Below, piece after piece: positions 32,331-41,730 of a stretch of 47,150 bases of DNA. The stretch covers positions 1-47,150 of the forward strand of contig JAUCBJ010006021.1 in assembly GCA_032718475.1 (NCBI GenBank). The letters are read 5' to 3'. The notes under the pieces were generated by a model. The model had not been told where the DNA came from. It searched no databases and saw nothing but the letters and a program-made list of their open reading frames with translations. A program made the translations under genes and the position numbers. The stretch is from Nemertoderma westbladi. Taxonomy: Eukaryota > Xenacoelomorpha > Nemertodermatida > Nemertodermatidae. The first letter of the stretch is position 1; every line of letters starts with the position of its first letter.

Positions 32331-32930
32331 AAATTTGTAAAGTTTGGTGAAAAATCATGCAGTCTGACGTCAGCTACGACAGATTATGTGGTTTTTAGAA
32401 AATGTTAAATTTCTCTTCATTTTCCAGAGCTGAAATTTTGGTTGCTTGTAGAGAATCATAAAGTCTATCTTCTACGAAAATGAAAAGTTAAGACATTTAA
32501 TTGGGGATCGGCTAGAGACTCCGAAGTAATGACATAGGCCTACCGGTACGGTACTGCTGTACTGTACAAGTACGAAATTGCAGAATAATAATTTGACACC
32601 ACCTAGCGGATTAATATATAATTGTATATTGATCGAATACATTTTATAGCATGGGGTATAGGGTCCGAGCCACGAAGTTGGCGGAGCCTTTGCGAACTGG
32701 CGCTATCTCTTAGGGGGGTAGGTCATATGGCAAATAGTTCATTCAATAATTGTACTGTATGTCATCATCGTCGCTACGATTTTGACTTACTTATATCTTC
32801 GTCGGATTTAAAGCTTTCGAGTCTAAAATTAGTAGGCATCAATAAGACCATAAGTTTTGTTATTAAGGGACTTCCAGACACCATCAAATCCTCAGTCTCT
32901 CGCTAGAGGGCTACATGTCTAGATATTATA

Positions 32931-34400
32931 TATCCTCACATTTTCTTTGCTTTAAACCCGTTCTAGTCCATGTACTGTATGGACCATTGTACTAGACCAT
33001 AAGTAGGGGCCTATAGAGTTGTGTTAATAAGTACCCTATAGTGTACCAACAGAATTGGTATTAAAAATTGTTAAATGATTTAGACTCATTTCCGTTGCCC
33101 TGGAAACTAAATTGGTAATATGTAGTAGCGCATATATTAGTCAGGCCATAGTCATTTAGACTAAAGTTTGTTTTCACAAAATTTGGGGAAAATCTCACCA
33201 ATAATTACGTTGTTGCTACTGTATGTAAAAATCCCTGTTGCTAAGGAAAGAAGCATGGCATTGAAAGTGAACCGCATATTTTTTTTATAGATTTATTTGT
33301 TAATTCTAGCAAGATAATGTAGAATAAGAAAATTTGTGTGATGAATTGCGAATTAGTTTTTTGTTATCACCTATAATACAGTATTTCGCTAGATTGACTG
33401 GACTATTACACTGTAAACTATCTGTAAAGTTTAATCTGTAAACTTTCAGGTTTCCGGAATGCAACAGGTATCACTTTGCGGTATGCTATATGGGACAGAA
33501 CGCTGCAAAGTAATCACTAACTTATTAACAATAAACTTCTAGAACAAGTCACTCTATTTTGTCTTCTACGTTGTTAGAGTAGTAACTGGAATTAATTGCA
33601 TAAAAGGACATGAATTACATTAAGTGGTTGGCGACGTCTGTTTGTCATCTTAAATTTTGACTGACAAACTGGTAGATGGAAATACCGCGTTACTCGAGAA
33701 CTAAAATGAGATCTCTCCAACCGTTATGGTCATTAAATTCTGTATCAGATTAAATTAAAAAACAAAAAGTTGAAAAGGTTCAAATCGACGCAAATAACAG
33801 CACAAAAAACTAGAAAAAAATATAACTGTATAATCTGTGATATTTAATGTTTTCGTTGGAATAACGTGCCACTCTAACTTTCTATTCTTATTTGATAATT
33901 ACAAGATAATTATTAATTCGCCTAGCTTGGATTTGCGTAAAGTCCCCTTTAAGTTTACGCTGCCGCTCCTACAGAACAACCTGGCAGATTAGAAATTCTA
34001 TGTTTAATCCCCAATGCCGCGGCTGCTCTGTTATTAAGTAATGCTATCCATTCATTGATTATAAATATTCTAATTAAATTAATATCAATTCGTCCTATCA
34101 CACATTGAAATGTATCTATCTGATTGTTTCCTATTTCAGTTAGAAAGTCATTCTTTGTCTCCCCATAAATTAAATGAAAAACTAAAATAATTCGTCAATA
34201 GTCAATAAACTGTTTATTTTACGATCTATTAAGCATCCCAATTTACATGTAGCTACAATTTGAAAAATAATGTGACAGGAATATTTTTACTATTAAGGAA
34301 ATATTGCACCAAAATACTAATAATGAACTACTTGAAAAAACTACTGCAGAACCAAAATTCTAACATATTTAAATAAACAAAATTATAGACACAAGATTTA
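32931..34400. other. Intergenic, no gene supported
   Basis: AT-rich, no domain-bearing frame on either strand. Confidence 0.5.
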
Positions 34401-34410
34401 TGAAATATTA

Positions 34411-34416
34411 TTTATT
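34411..34416 (-). terminator. Poly(A) signal of the secreted peptide gene
   Basis: AATAAA on the minus strand (TTTATT at 34411-34416), about 60 bp beyond the stop codon of the 34476-34796 gene. Confidence 0.55.
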
Positions 34417-34475
34417 ATAAATTAATTATATTATCTACTAGACTATCTGTAAAGTCTCTGCATTATTTAAGAGTT

Positions 34476-34796
34476 TTAGCAGCATTCGTGTATTTCTTCA
34501 TCGTCGCATCCTTCGTTTATACATTCTTCGGAGAGTGTGGACGCCCCACCACAACCTTCCGCTACTTCCTCTGTGTTGCATCCCTCGTGGCAGCATTCCT
34601 CCGAGAGAGATCTACGGCTCCGGCGTTTAAGGAAGGAGTCGGAATCGTTGCCGTCCTGGGTTTCCGCCGATCGCCTTCTCCTATTGCTGCAACATAAACC
34701 GCGACTGTGGTGATACAAGTCGTCTCTCCCGTAATGTTTACTGAGGCAAACTTCAACCAAAATACAAAACAAAACTACACACATTAAAGTTTTCAT
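34476..34796 (-). CDS. Secreted Cys-rich precursor with tandem insulin-A-chain-like motifs
   Basis: 106 residues in one exon. Residues 1-19 form a typical signal peptide. A short segment with C35-C36 is followed by the furin-type site RRRR (39-42), an acidic Ser/Asp linker, then KRRSRR (57-62). The C-terminus holds two tandem ~20-residue units: LSEECCHEGCNTEEVAEGC and LSEECINEGCDDEEIHECC. The first (C68, C69, C73, C82) fits the insulin/relaxin A-chain spacing CC-x3-C-x8-C, including N after the third Cys and a hydrophobic residue four positions later. The second keeps four cysteines but has Ile in place of the second and an extra Cys beside the last. In insulin-family precursors a B chain with CG-x10/11-C precedes; none is here, only the C35-C36 segment. 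A TATA box and a poly(A) signal frame the gene, which argues that it is a real single-exon unit. Alternatives: an unrelated cysteine-rich hormone or antimicrobial precursor. I am confident of a secreted processed peptide, less of insulin kinship. Confidence 0.75.
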   Translation of the reverse strand: MKTLMCVVLFCILVEVCLSKHYGRDDLYHHSRGLCCSNRRRRSAETQDGNDSDSFLKRRSRRSLSEECCHEGCNTEEVAEGCGGASTLSEECINEGCDDEEIHECC

Positions 34797-34916
34797 AGTT
34801 CTGTAGTAGATTGTCAGTTAGTAGCAGAATTAGTGAATTTTGAGATGAATAATTAATGATATTCTGCAGAAAACAAATAACAGAGGCTAATGAGATAACG
34901 GCTGGCAAAAAGCAAA

Positions 34917-34926
34917 CCAATTTATA
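34917..34926 (-). promoter_or_regulatory. TATA box of the secreted peptide gene
   Basis: The minus strand reads TATAAATTGG about 120 bp upstream of the ATG at 34796. Transcription would start near 34890 and give a leader of about 95 nt. Confidence 0.5.
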
Positions 34927-34929
34927 CAG

Positions 34930-35887
34930 AGAGATCTGCATTGTGCAAAGGGCACACAGCTGATAGGCCACCCTTAGTTACACTTCTTTACCAATAAATA
35001 TCGGCGGACCGGTTCCTTCAAATGATTGGGCAGCTTTCACTGTTACCTCTTTCAAACGACATCACATTGATTGGTTGTTATTAGAATGTGATAATTAATA
35101 GAGTTTGTTATGTGGAGATGGATTAGATATTGCCTGTAATAATGTCGATGCTCTTGTCCCTGGTGATTTCGAGTGTCAAGTACTATGCAATCAATTAATA
35201 ATTGTGGCTATGGGTTCGAATGGAATTACAAGTAAACTAGTTTAAGTAATATAGTATTAATACAGTACAACATAATAATGCTCAGTTGTTACTTCAGAAA
35301 TAGCCCTTACTCTGTACCTCAGTACCTCACACCCCACAACAATATAATATTATACAGTAATTAGAATCTTACAAAAACGAATTGCGAATGTTCTAAAAAT
35401 ATAATTGATAAATCAAATATTACAGGCCCTAGCTGTTTATAATAATATTGTAATTAACCTCACAGGAGCTCGGTAAATATAATATCACGGGAATAATAGA
35501 AAAGTTATACTTTTTCCAAGTAGGCCTAATAAATAATTATTATCATTTTGTAAGAGATGTTGTTTTCTTTCAAAACCCCACTTTTGGGCCCATGTGAAGA
35601 TTTCCAGACTTTCTGCCGTTATATTTCACAGAAGGGCTGAATCTAACCAAAACAATAAACGAATTAGTATTTGTACAGGTTATAAGACAGAAATAAGCGC
35701 TATAAAACACTTAATAAAGGTAAATTAAAAAAAATAAAAAATCTTCATATATAAAATTCCAATAAAAAGTCGACCGAAAAGTGAAATCTTTGTATTCTTC
35801 ACATGGGCGCACTTTTGAATTAGAGGTTTACATGACAACTTTATAGGAAATTTGAAGTAAGTGAAGCACCAATGTCAAATTACTGCT
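34930..35887. other. Intergenic, upstream of the peptide gene
   Basis: No gene seen. Includes a partial copy of the AACCAAAACAATAAACGAA dispersed repeat near 35650. Confidence 0.5.
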
Positions 35888-36160
35888 ACTGTGAGGCGAG
35901 CCACGAAGAGGGCGAATCCTTAGTACTGTATATGGGTACCATTTAAGAGTTGTCTGTTTGTCGTCGTCTGCTGTCATCGTCGTCTATTTATAGATCGCTA
36001 ATAACATTCCTTGATGAAATTAAACCAACGTCAAAAATGAGAGAGTCTGTCAGTCGGTACCAGTAGTTTAAGACTTTTGATAAAAGTCGAAATAAGTCGG
36101 CCAATCATTGCTGAAATTAATCCAAACTTGGTACGTATGCAGTCCGTCATCCAATGACTA
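35888..36160 (+). repeat. GGCGAGCCACGAAG family, copy
   Basis: GTGAGGCGAGCCACGAAG at 35892, ATGGGTACCATTTAAGAGTT, GTCGTCGTCTG runs, GATCGCTAATAAC...CCTTGATGAAATTAAACCAA, then a second partial box near 36100 (CCAATCATTGCTGAAATTAA, TCCAAACTTGGTACG). Confidence 0.65.
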
Positions 36161-36182
36161 TCGATTGACTGAAACATGCACT

Positions 36183-36537
36183 ACTGTGGGGCGAGCCACG
36201 AAGTGAGCGAAGCTTTAGCATATGGGTGCCATTGGGGAGTTGTCTGTTGTCTGTCGTCGTCGCCTGTCGTCGTCGTCGTCGTAAATTTTAGATCGCTAAT
36301 AACTCGGTTATTCCTTGATGAAATTAAACGAAACTTAGAATGTATGTAGTCCGTCAAAAGTTTAGAAAGAATCTGAAGTTTGGTCAAGAACAAATGAACG
36401 CAACGAGGCACAAGAGGAGGACGAGTATTGTATTGAAGACTTCTGACTAACGGCAGACAACTCGTTAATGGTGCCCCCCATATGCTAAAGGCTTTGTTCA
36501 CTTCGTGCTGCGCGAAGGCCCCACGAACGTGTACTGC
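36183..36537. mobile_element. GGCGAGCCACGAAG family member with inverted ends (MITE-like)
   Basis: The left end has TGTGGGGCGAGCCACGAAGT, TTTAGCATATGGGTGCCATT and GAGTTGTCTG; the right end has the inverse order (CAGACAACTCGTTAATGGTG, CCATATGCTAAAGGCTTTG, CACTTCGTG, GGCCCCAC). A GTCGTCGTC microsatellite and the AATAACTCGG...TTGATGAAATTAAAC box lie inside. This is the only member with both ends, and it suggests that the family is a foldback or MITE. The minus frame 36181-36501 is spurious. Confidence 0.65.
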
Positions 36538-36539
36538 AT

Positions 36540-37228
36540 ACTGGCATAGTTACCAATTTAGTTTCTGGAGCACTGAAATTTGTATAATAATTTCCTCATT
36601 CTTACAACCATTTTGACTGGTACAAAATGGAGGAAGCTTATTACTGTAACACTACTGTTCTTCCCTACAAACCCTTATTCCCCAAAAAATAATCAACCAT
36701 ATGATATTATCATTGTGATTTTAAACTAAAACAAATAAATTAATTACACTTAAATTCAATACAGCAATCCCTATATTATTATGTGAAAATCTTCGCTAAC
36801 ATTAATGGAAATTATTACATTTCCCTGCAGTGGAATTATTTTTTTTTTTGCATCAAACCTTACTGTTATTCGGTAATTTTTGTATATATTTCAAAATTTG
36901 AATAGTTACCGAAATATAGCTATTAATGTGTAACACGCCAATGTAAATATTAGGCCTACTCATTTCCCATTGAATCACAGCTTATTGTGAAATTAATTAA
37001 ATTATTCTGGAACATCACCAATTTACTACTAACTCTTTCCTACTGTTCCTTTTGTTTGGCTTGTGTTATGCAAATTTATGTAGAATTTCCATGAATAAAC
37101 ATACAGTATGATCCGCGAAATAACATTTTATAGACTTTTTTTGGGCATTAACAAGATAGAATCCAAAAAAATGTGGTTCAGATTGATTACACATCACTAA
37201 TGGTTTTTTTGCTAGATTGACGCGACTA
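36540..37228. other. Intergenic, nothing recognised
   Basis: AT-rich sequence without supported genes; a T10 run at about 36839. Confidence 0.5.
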
Positions 37229-37362
37229 ACAGGCTGGTCCTCACTCGGCGAAAAAAATGTCCTGGAAAGCGGAGGCGGCTTTGTCCAGGCTTGGGGTAAC
37301 CAATGAGACAATGTTATATAGTGACTAGTTGGATATGTGTGCATTGTACTTGACACAATGAA
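37229..37362 (+). repeat. Dispersed repeat, copy B
   Basis: Same repeat as 1936-2110, same orientation: AGGCTGGTCCTCAC, GGAAAGCGGAGGCGGCTTTG, GGCTTGGGGTAACCAATGAG, GTGTGCATTGTACTTGACAC. Confidence 0.65.
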
Positions 37363-38640
37363 CCCAACGTGTACTACGTTGCGACACAGACGACATTAAT
37401 GAAAAAAAAAATCTTTCACAATAGCTAGGCTTACTTCTTTTAATAATACTAGCTACCATAGAAAGATAATATTTTCGCACAATCTATAATGTGTTCTGGA
37501 ACATTTTTCAATTAGAAATATTTGTAAATTTTTTTAGTTGTTTTTAAAAAACACTAGCTAATCCAAAAATACTAAAAATACTAGCTATTATAGAAGGTCA
37601 TGCTACCATGCCCAAAAATTCAAAACAATATATTTTGGCCGCGTGATGTTCTAGAACTCTAATCCAATAATACCAGCTGCCATGCATTTAAAAAGTTTTT
37701 AAACATTACATACATTACTTACCCTTAACAATTACATACACTCAACATAACATTACATAACACAATTTTTGGCCGCGTGATATTCTCAAACATTAATAAA
37801 TGCCAAAAACTTATTTTGTTCTAAAATATTTAATTAAAATGACCGACATTTTTAAAAACCGCTTTTGTTCTAGAACCTTTAATTAAAATGACGGATATTT
37901 TAACAAGTTTGGAGATTGTTGTGAAAAGATCCTACTCTATTAACAACAATTAATTGATGTTCAAATCCATGCAATTAACGAAGCAATACATTTATACTGT
38001 AATTACAGATGATTTGACAGCTGAAGTGAAGTATAATAAGTGAAAGTTATTTATTCAATCGAATTTCAAGAGTCCTTCGACTCTTTACTTTTCTTAAAGT
38101 GTTCACTTGCAAGTGTTTATTTGATTTTATTCAAACCACCCATTATCTGAGCAACTACAGTAGGCCTGGCCCTGAATGCCTGAAGCACAGTCGTGGGCCA
38201 GGGGTGGCCAAAATACCCTAGAATGAAGTTTGTTTTAGTGGTTTTATTATTGAAACATATCCTATCTTGTAGCCCATAATTCGAAACCTAAGAAAAAATA
38301 TTTTTTTCTGAGGGGAAAAATTACAATTTTTCTATTTTTCACTCAAATTTTCAGTTTTTAGGAAACATTTCTTTAAAAAAACGTAATTTTTTAAAAATTG
38401 GACTACATTAAAATTTTTTTTAATGTTCTCCATGGCGAACTGATTCCAACTATGTGGTTTTTAGAGGTCCTCAGCGTAGTCTTCATGCTTCAAGTTTTCA
38501 TTTAAAATTTTTTTTTACAAAAATATTTCATTTTTCGTAATTAGGGAAGCCAGACTTTTCGAACTAATCCGACCGCACTGAAAAACATATCAGACATTCA
38601 ATTACAACGTTTGTACATCATGAATATGAAAAAAATTGCT
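37363..38640. other. Intergenic, no gene; one hAT-like end
   Basis: AT-rich. At 38199-38212 the sequence CAGGGGTGGCCAAA matches the common terminal sequence of many animal hAT elements, but I found no matching right end downstream within the window. Confidence 0.4.
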
Positions 38641-38648
38641 CCTACTTG

Positions 38649-38673
38649 CCCCCCCCCCCCCCCCCCCCCCCCC
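38649..38673 (+). repeat. Poly-C tract (25)
   Basis: Uninterrupted C25. The frame 38646-38894 that begins with a proline run is an artefact of it. Confidence 0.95.
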
Positions 38674-38924
38674 TTCACATAAGGACCAATTCAAAAATTC
38701 CAGTTTTCAACATTTTTCTATTATTATTGCATACATGTAGTCTTATTAATGCAATAACACATCGAATTCCTATCACTACTCTGAATACTTTATTGACCAT
38801 GATCACTGATGGTTATAATGATACAAGCAACCACTCATCAATTCACTTACTAATGGGATTCTACTTCCGCTTAGTTGCTATTTGTGAGCAGTAATTGGCT
38901 GAAAATTTCAACAGCTCTCTAAGC

Positions 38925-39080
38925 TGATACTGGTTTTGGGCTTCCAGCATTAGGTCAGACAAAAAGCCAGTGGCACATATAGTATGCCACTTGGCTTGGG
39001 ATCCAATAAGACTCCAACATTCTGGTTTTTCGCTTCCAGCATTAGGTCAATCAAAAAGTCAAACTATGTCTCCCTGCAAC
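38925..39080 (+). repeat. Duplicated TTCCAGCATTAGGTCA segment with hairpins
   Basis: CTGGTTTT.GGCTTCCAGCATTAGGTCA.ACAAAAAG occurs at about 38930 and 39022. Between them is a hairpin, AGTGGCA (38969) with TGCCACT. A stronger version with 8-bp arms, AGTGGCAC/GTGCCACT, lies at about 39316-39337, so the motif repeats over 350 bp. Confidence 0.6.
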
Positions 39081-39373
39081 ACCTTTACGTCGTGGCAGAG
39101 CTTAATACTGAACATTTACTTTAGTTTACTAAGGTTGCAGGAAATTGTACCACTTTTATGGAACATCTCAAAATTAATAATAATTATAAATAAATAATAA
39201 TAATAACAAATAATAACAACTTTGAAAACCTATAAATACAGAAAATAGCACATTTCTATGAAGCTTTAGATTTTGATATTTTGTGCCATGCTAAACACAT
39301 GTGCCACATGCTAAAAGTGGCACCTATATGTGCCACTAGAGAATTCGAAACCGTTTGTAATCGAATCAGCACC

Positions 39374-39426
39374 TTTGAAATCTGTGACGGGATCCGAGTT
39401 GGCACAGGATCCCGACCGGTTTTTGG
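39374..39426 (+). repeat. GACGGGATC...GGATCCCGACCGG motif, copy 2
   Basis: TGTGACGGGATCC, spacer, GGATCCCGACCGGTTTTTGG; same as 29731-29765. Immediately followed by the inverted repeat TGGTCACT/AGTGACCA. Confidence 0.55.
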
Positions 39427-39689
39427 TCACTGGTCACTTCAGTGACCAGTTTGTAGCTAAACATTGAAACCAAAAATACAATTCAGACTCATACATTTTG
39501 AAGTTTTTCACCAATAATGGGCAGCACTAAGCAGCTGATAGATAATAATGAATGCCTTGAAATTTCTTGTTCCTCTGCCTAAATTGCAACAATACTGCAG
39601 TAACTAACTGGTAACAACTCAAATCACAATCACACTTTTTTTACTACTGTATTATAATACTGCATACTGTACAGCTGTATGATGCTGTG

Positions 39690-40763
39690 ATGGATTCGCT
39701 TTTGCTACAACCCCAAGACAGTTTCCGAGAAACCACGGTCGGTGTAGTTGGTTGCGATGACAACATCCCGCTATCAGAGGATCTTTTTACCGAGAACTCC
39801 CAACCGACGTCGCGTTTCCGTTGCGACATGTGCGACGCCGCTGGCAAATACACGTGTCCCCGGTGCGGCACCTACAGCTGCAGTCTGCGGTGCTGCGTGT
39901 CCCACAAATCCGTAGCGGGTTGCAGCGGTGTACGGGACGTGGCAGCGTACGTTACCGCTAAAACATTCTCCGACGCGCATCTGGTTCGAGATTACCGGTT
40001 CCTCGAGGACGTTACGCGGCACGTCGAAGCGACTTCGCGCTGGAAACTCCACCGCTGCACCGGAAGTCAACCTCGCCCTGAACACGTGGTACAACTGTGC
40101 AAAGCGGCCTACCGATCTGGCATTAAGTACCAATTAGCTAGCTACGGACTGCAGGTCAGATTCACTAATAAAACTATGTTCGACTTCAGAAGAAGGAAAA
40201 TTCTTTGGCAAATAGATTGGTTTTTCGTTTCAGCGGTAGGTGATCGCTGCCTCGTAAAACGAGATGTTAAAGTCCCGGAAAACGCCGTTATAAAAACTTT
40301 ACTCACTAAATATTTGGATAGAAATTCGTGTGAAGTTGAATTGAAGTACGATTTATCGCGTTACGACGATGAAGGGGGATTAGATTCAGTGGAAGTTTTA
40401 ATGATTGTCGATCATTTACAAACCCCTGATAAACAGTACCACCGACTCGATAAAGAAAAGTCTTTGCAGTTGAATCTGCGCGATAAAGTTGTTAACGAAT
40501 TTCCCAGGATAACTCTTGTGGTTCCTTCCGAGCTGCATAAGTTCCGATTGTTTCGCGAGAATGGATCGAATCCTTACCTCCCTCGCAAGGCGCCGAGTAA
40601 CGCCTGCCGCGGAGTCGGAATAACCGACAATGGAAGAGAGACAGCTAATAATTCGATTGACAAAACCGATCAGGGAATAGGTATTGATAACGAATTGTCT
40701 TCATGCGATGAACCACCAGAAGAACTTCCTATTAAATACAGACGAATTGATGATTCTGTGTGA
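39690..40763 (+). CDS. ZNHIT6: Box C/D snoRNA assembly protein, BCD1/ZNHIT6 type
   Basis: Single exon, 357 residues from the ATG at 39690. An upstream in-frame GTG at 39687 is not a credible animal start. Residues 45-78 form a zf-HIT finger: C45/C48, C56/C59, C64/C68, H72/C78, with the typical YTCPRC and HK elements. Next come the BCD1-type DYRFLE motif around residue 105, basic segments, and a C-terminal half ending in a Ser/Asp-rich tail. In yeast and human, BCD1/ZNHIT6 is a nuclear factor that helps assemble box C/D snoRNPs with NOP58, 15.5K/SNU13 and the R2TP chaperone. Length is close to yeast Bcd1 and shorter than human ZNHIT6. GC content and CpG frequency are clearly higher than in the surroundings, and there are no stops or frameshifts. 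The lack of introns could be ancestral or reflect retroposition. No poly(A) tail was seen behind the gene, so retroposition is not supported. Confidence 0.85.
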   Translation: MDSLLLQPQDSFRETTVGVVGCDDNIPLSEDLFTENSQPTSRFRCDMCDAAGKYTCPRCGTYSCSLRCCVSHKSVAGCSGVRDVAAYVTAKTFSDAHLVRDYRFLEDVTRHVEATSRWKLHRCTGSQPRPEHVVQLCKAAYRSGIKYQLASYGLQVRFTNKTMFDFRRRKILWQIDWFFVSAVGDRCLVKRDVKVPENAVIKTLLTKYLDRNSCEVELKYDLSRYDDEGGLDSVEVLMIVDHLQTPDKQYHRLDKEKSLQLNLRDKVVNEFPRITLVVPSELHKFRLFRENGSNPYLPRKAPSNACRGVGITDNGRETANNSIDKTDQGIGIDNELSSCDEPPEELPIKYRRIDDSV

Positions 40764-41178
40764 CTGAATTTTTATTACGGACTAGTGAGTTATTTTTACC
40801 CATCCAGCCCAGAGTACCACCCAAGTGCCGCAGCCTGGTGGTGTGTCTTGCCCTCATAACTCAAACCTAAAGGTATTATTGTTCTAAATAATAGTGAAAT
40901 TAACAAAATCTTGCTTTCCCTTTCGCCATGAAAAATAATTAAAAATAATAGTAATGAGTGTTAATGTATTACACCAATAATGCATGCTAGATGAGCATAG
41001 ATCATCATTTTAAAGAATTATATTTTATTTGGGCAATCTAATTACGAATATTGTTGGGAGAGAAGTGTCGATCGATTTTATTATGTTGAAAAATGTAAAA
41101 AGAGTTAATATAATATAAAATCAATAATGTTTTAATGTAATTGAGTTTTAATGTAATTGAATTAGTAATTTAGTAGCA

Positions 41179-41187
41179 ATAAATAAA
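41179..41187 (+). terminator. Poly(A) signal candidate for the zf-HIT gene
   Basis: AATAAATAAA about 415 bp after the stop codon; the first canonical AATAAA downstream that I noticed. Confidence 0.35.
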
Positions 41188-41425
41188 ACAAAGGAAGGCA
41201 TTAGAGTGATTATACGGCAGGGTAATTGGTTTTAGTGAATTCGATTTTGTACAGTTTAAATTACCTACAGCACTTAGGACATTTATAATTATAATAATTA
41301 CATTATAATTTGCACCACAAAATAAAACTACTTAGTTTCTTTTGGACGGCGTCTAACTGTTCATAGACAGTAAGGAGTTGGCTGCGGCATGGGGGTCGCC
41401 GTGATTGGCGTGTAAGACCCCCAGT

Positions 41426-41730
41426 ATGACGTCGTTCCCTACCTACCTTACTCGCCTCCGCTTTGCAGGACATTGCTTTCGCCGTGAGGACCAGTCAGTG
41501 CATAATCTTGTACTTTGGCAGCCTCATGGAGTGAATAAGCATGGTGGACAGCCCATAACTTTCTTGAGACGCATCTTAAAGGACACTGGCCTTGAAGGTG
41601 CGGATGATCTAGCAAATGTCATGGGTGATAGGGAGTTATGGCGGAGCAATTTTGTTGATAAGCCGGCACAGCATTCTTAAAAATGCAGCTGCAATGCAGC
41701 ATGCCGATCCTAGTAGTAGTACCTTTTTGC
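41426..41730 (+). pseudogene. LINE ORF2 C-terminal tail and 3' end
   Basis: The frame to the stop at 41678-41680 encodes RLRFAGHCFRREDQ, VHNLVLWQPHG, GGQPITFLRRILKDTGLE and MGDRELWR, the tail found after the reverse transcriptase domain in many animal non-LTR elements (RLR.AGHC.R, LVLW.P, D.LK.DTGL, M.DR..W). No reverse transcriptase domain lies upstream, so the copy is 5' truncated. The 3' end (AAAATGCAGCTGCAATGCAG ... TAGTAGTAGTA) is shared with the inverted copy at 1690-1873. Confidence 0.8.

Noticed and set aside
36181-36501. 106-residue minus-strand frame
   Set aside because: Entirely within a MITE-like repeat with TCGTCG microsatellite; codons reflect the repeat.
38199-38212. CAGGGGTGGCCAAA as one end of a hAT element
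   Set aside because: A good match to a common hAT terminus, but no inverted partner or 8-bp duplication was found in the window, so no element is called.
39687-39689. GTG as start of the zf-HIT gene
   Set aside because: Animals do not normally initiate at GTG, and the next codon is ATG (39690).
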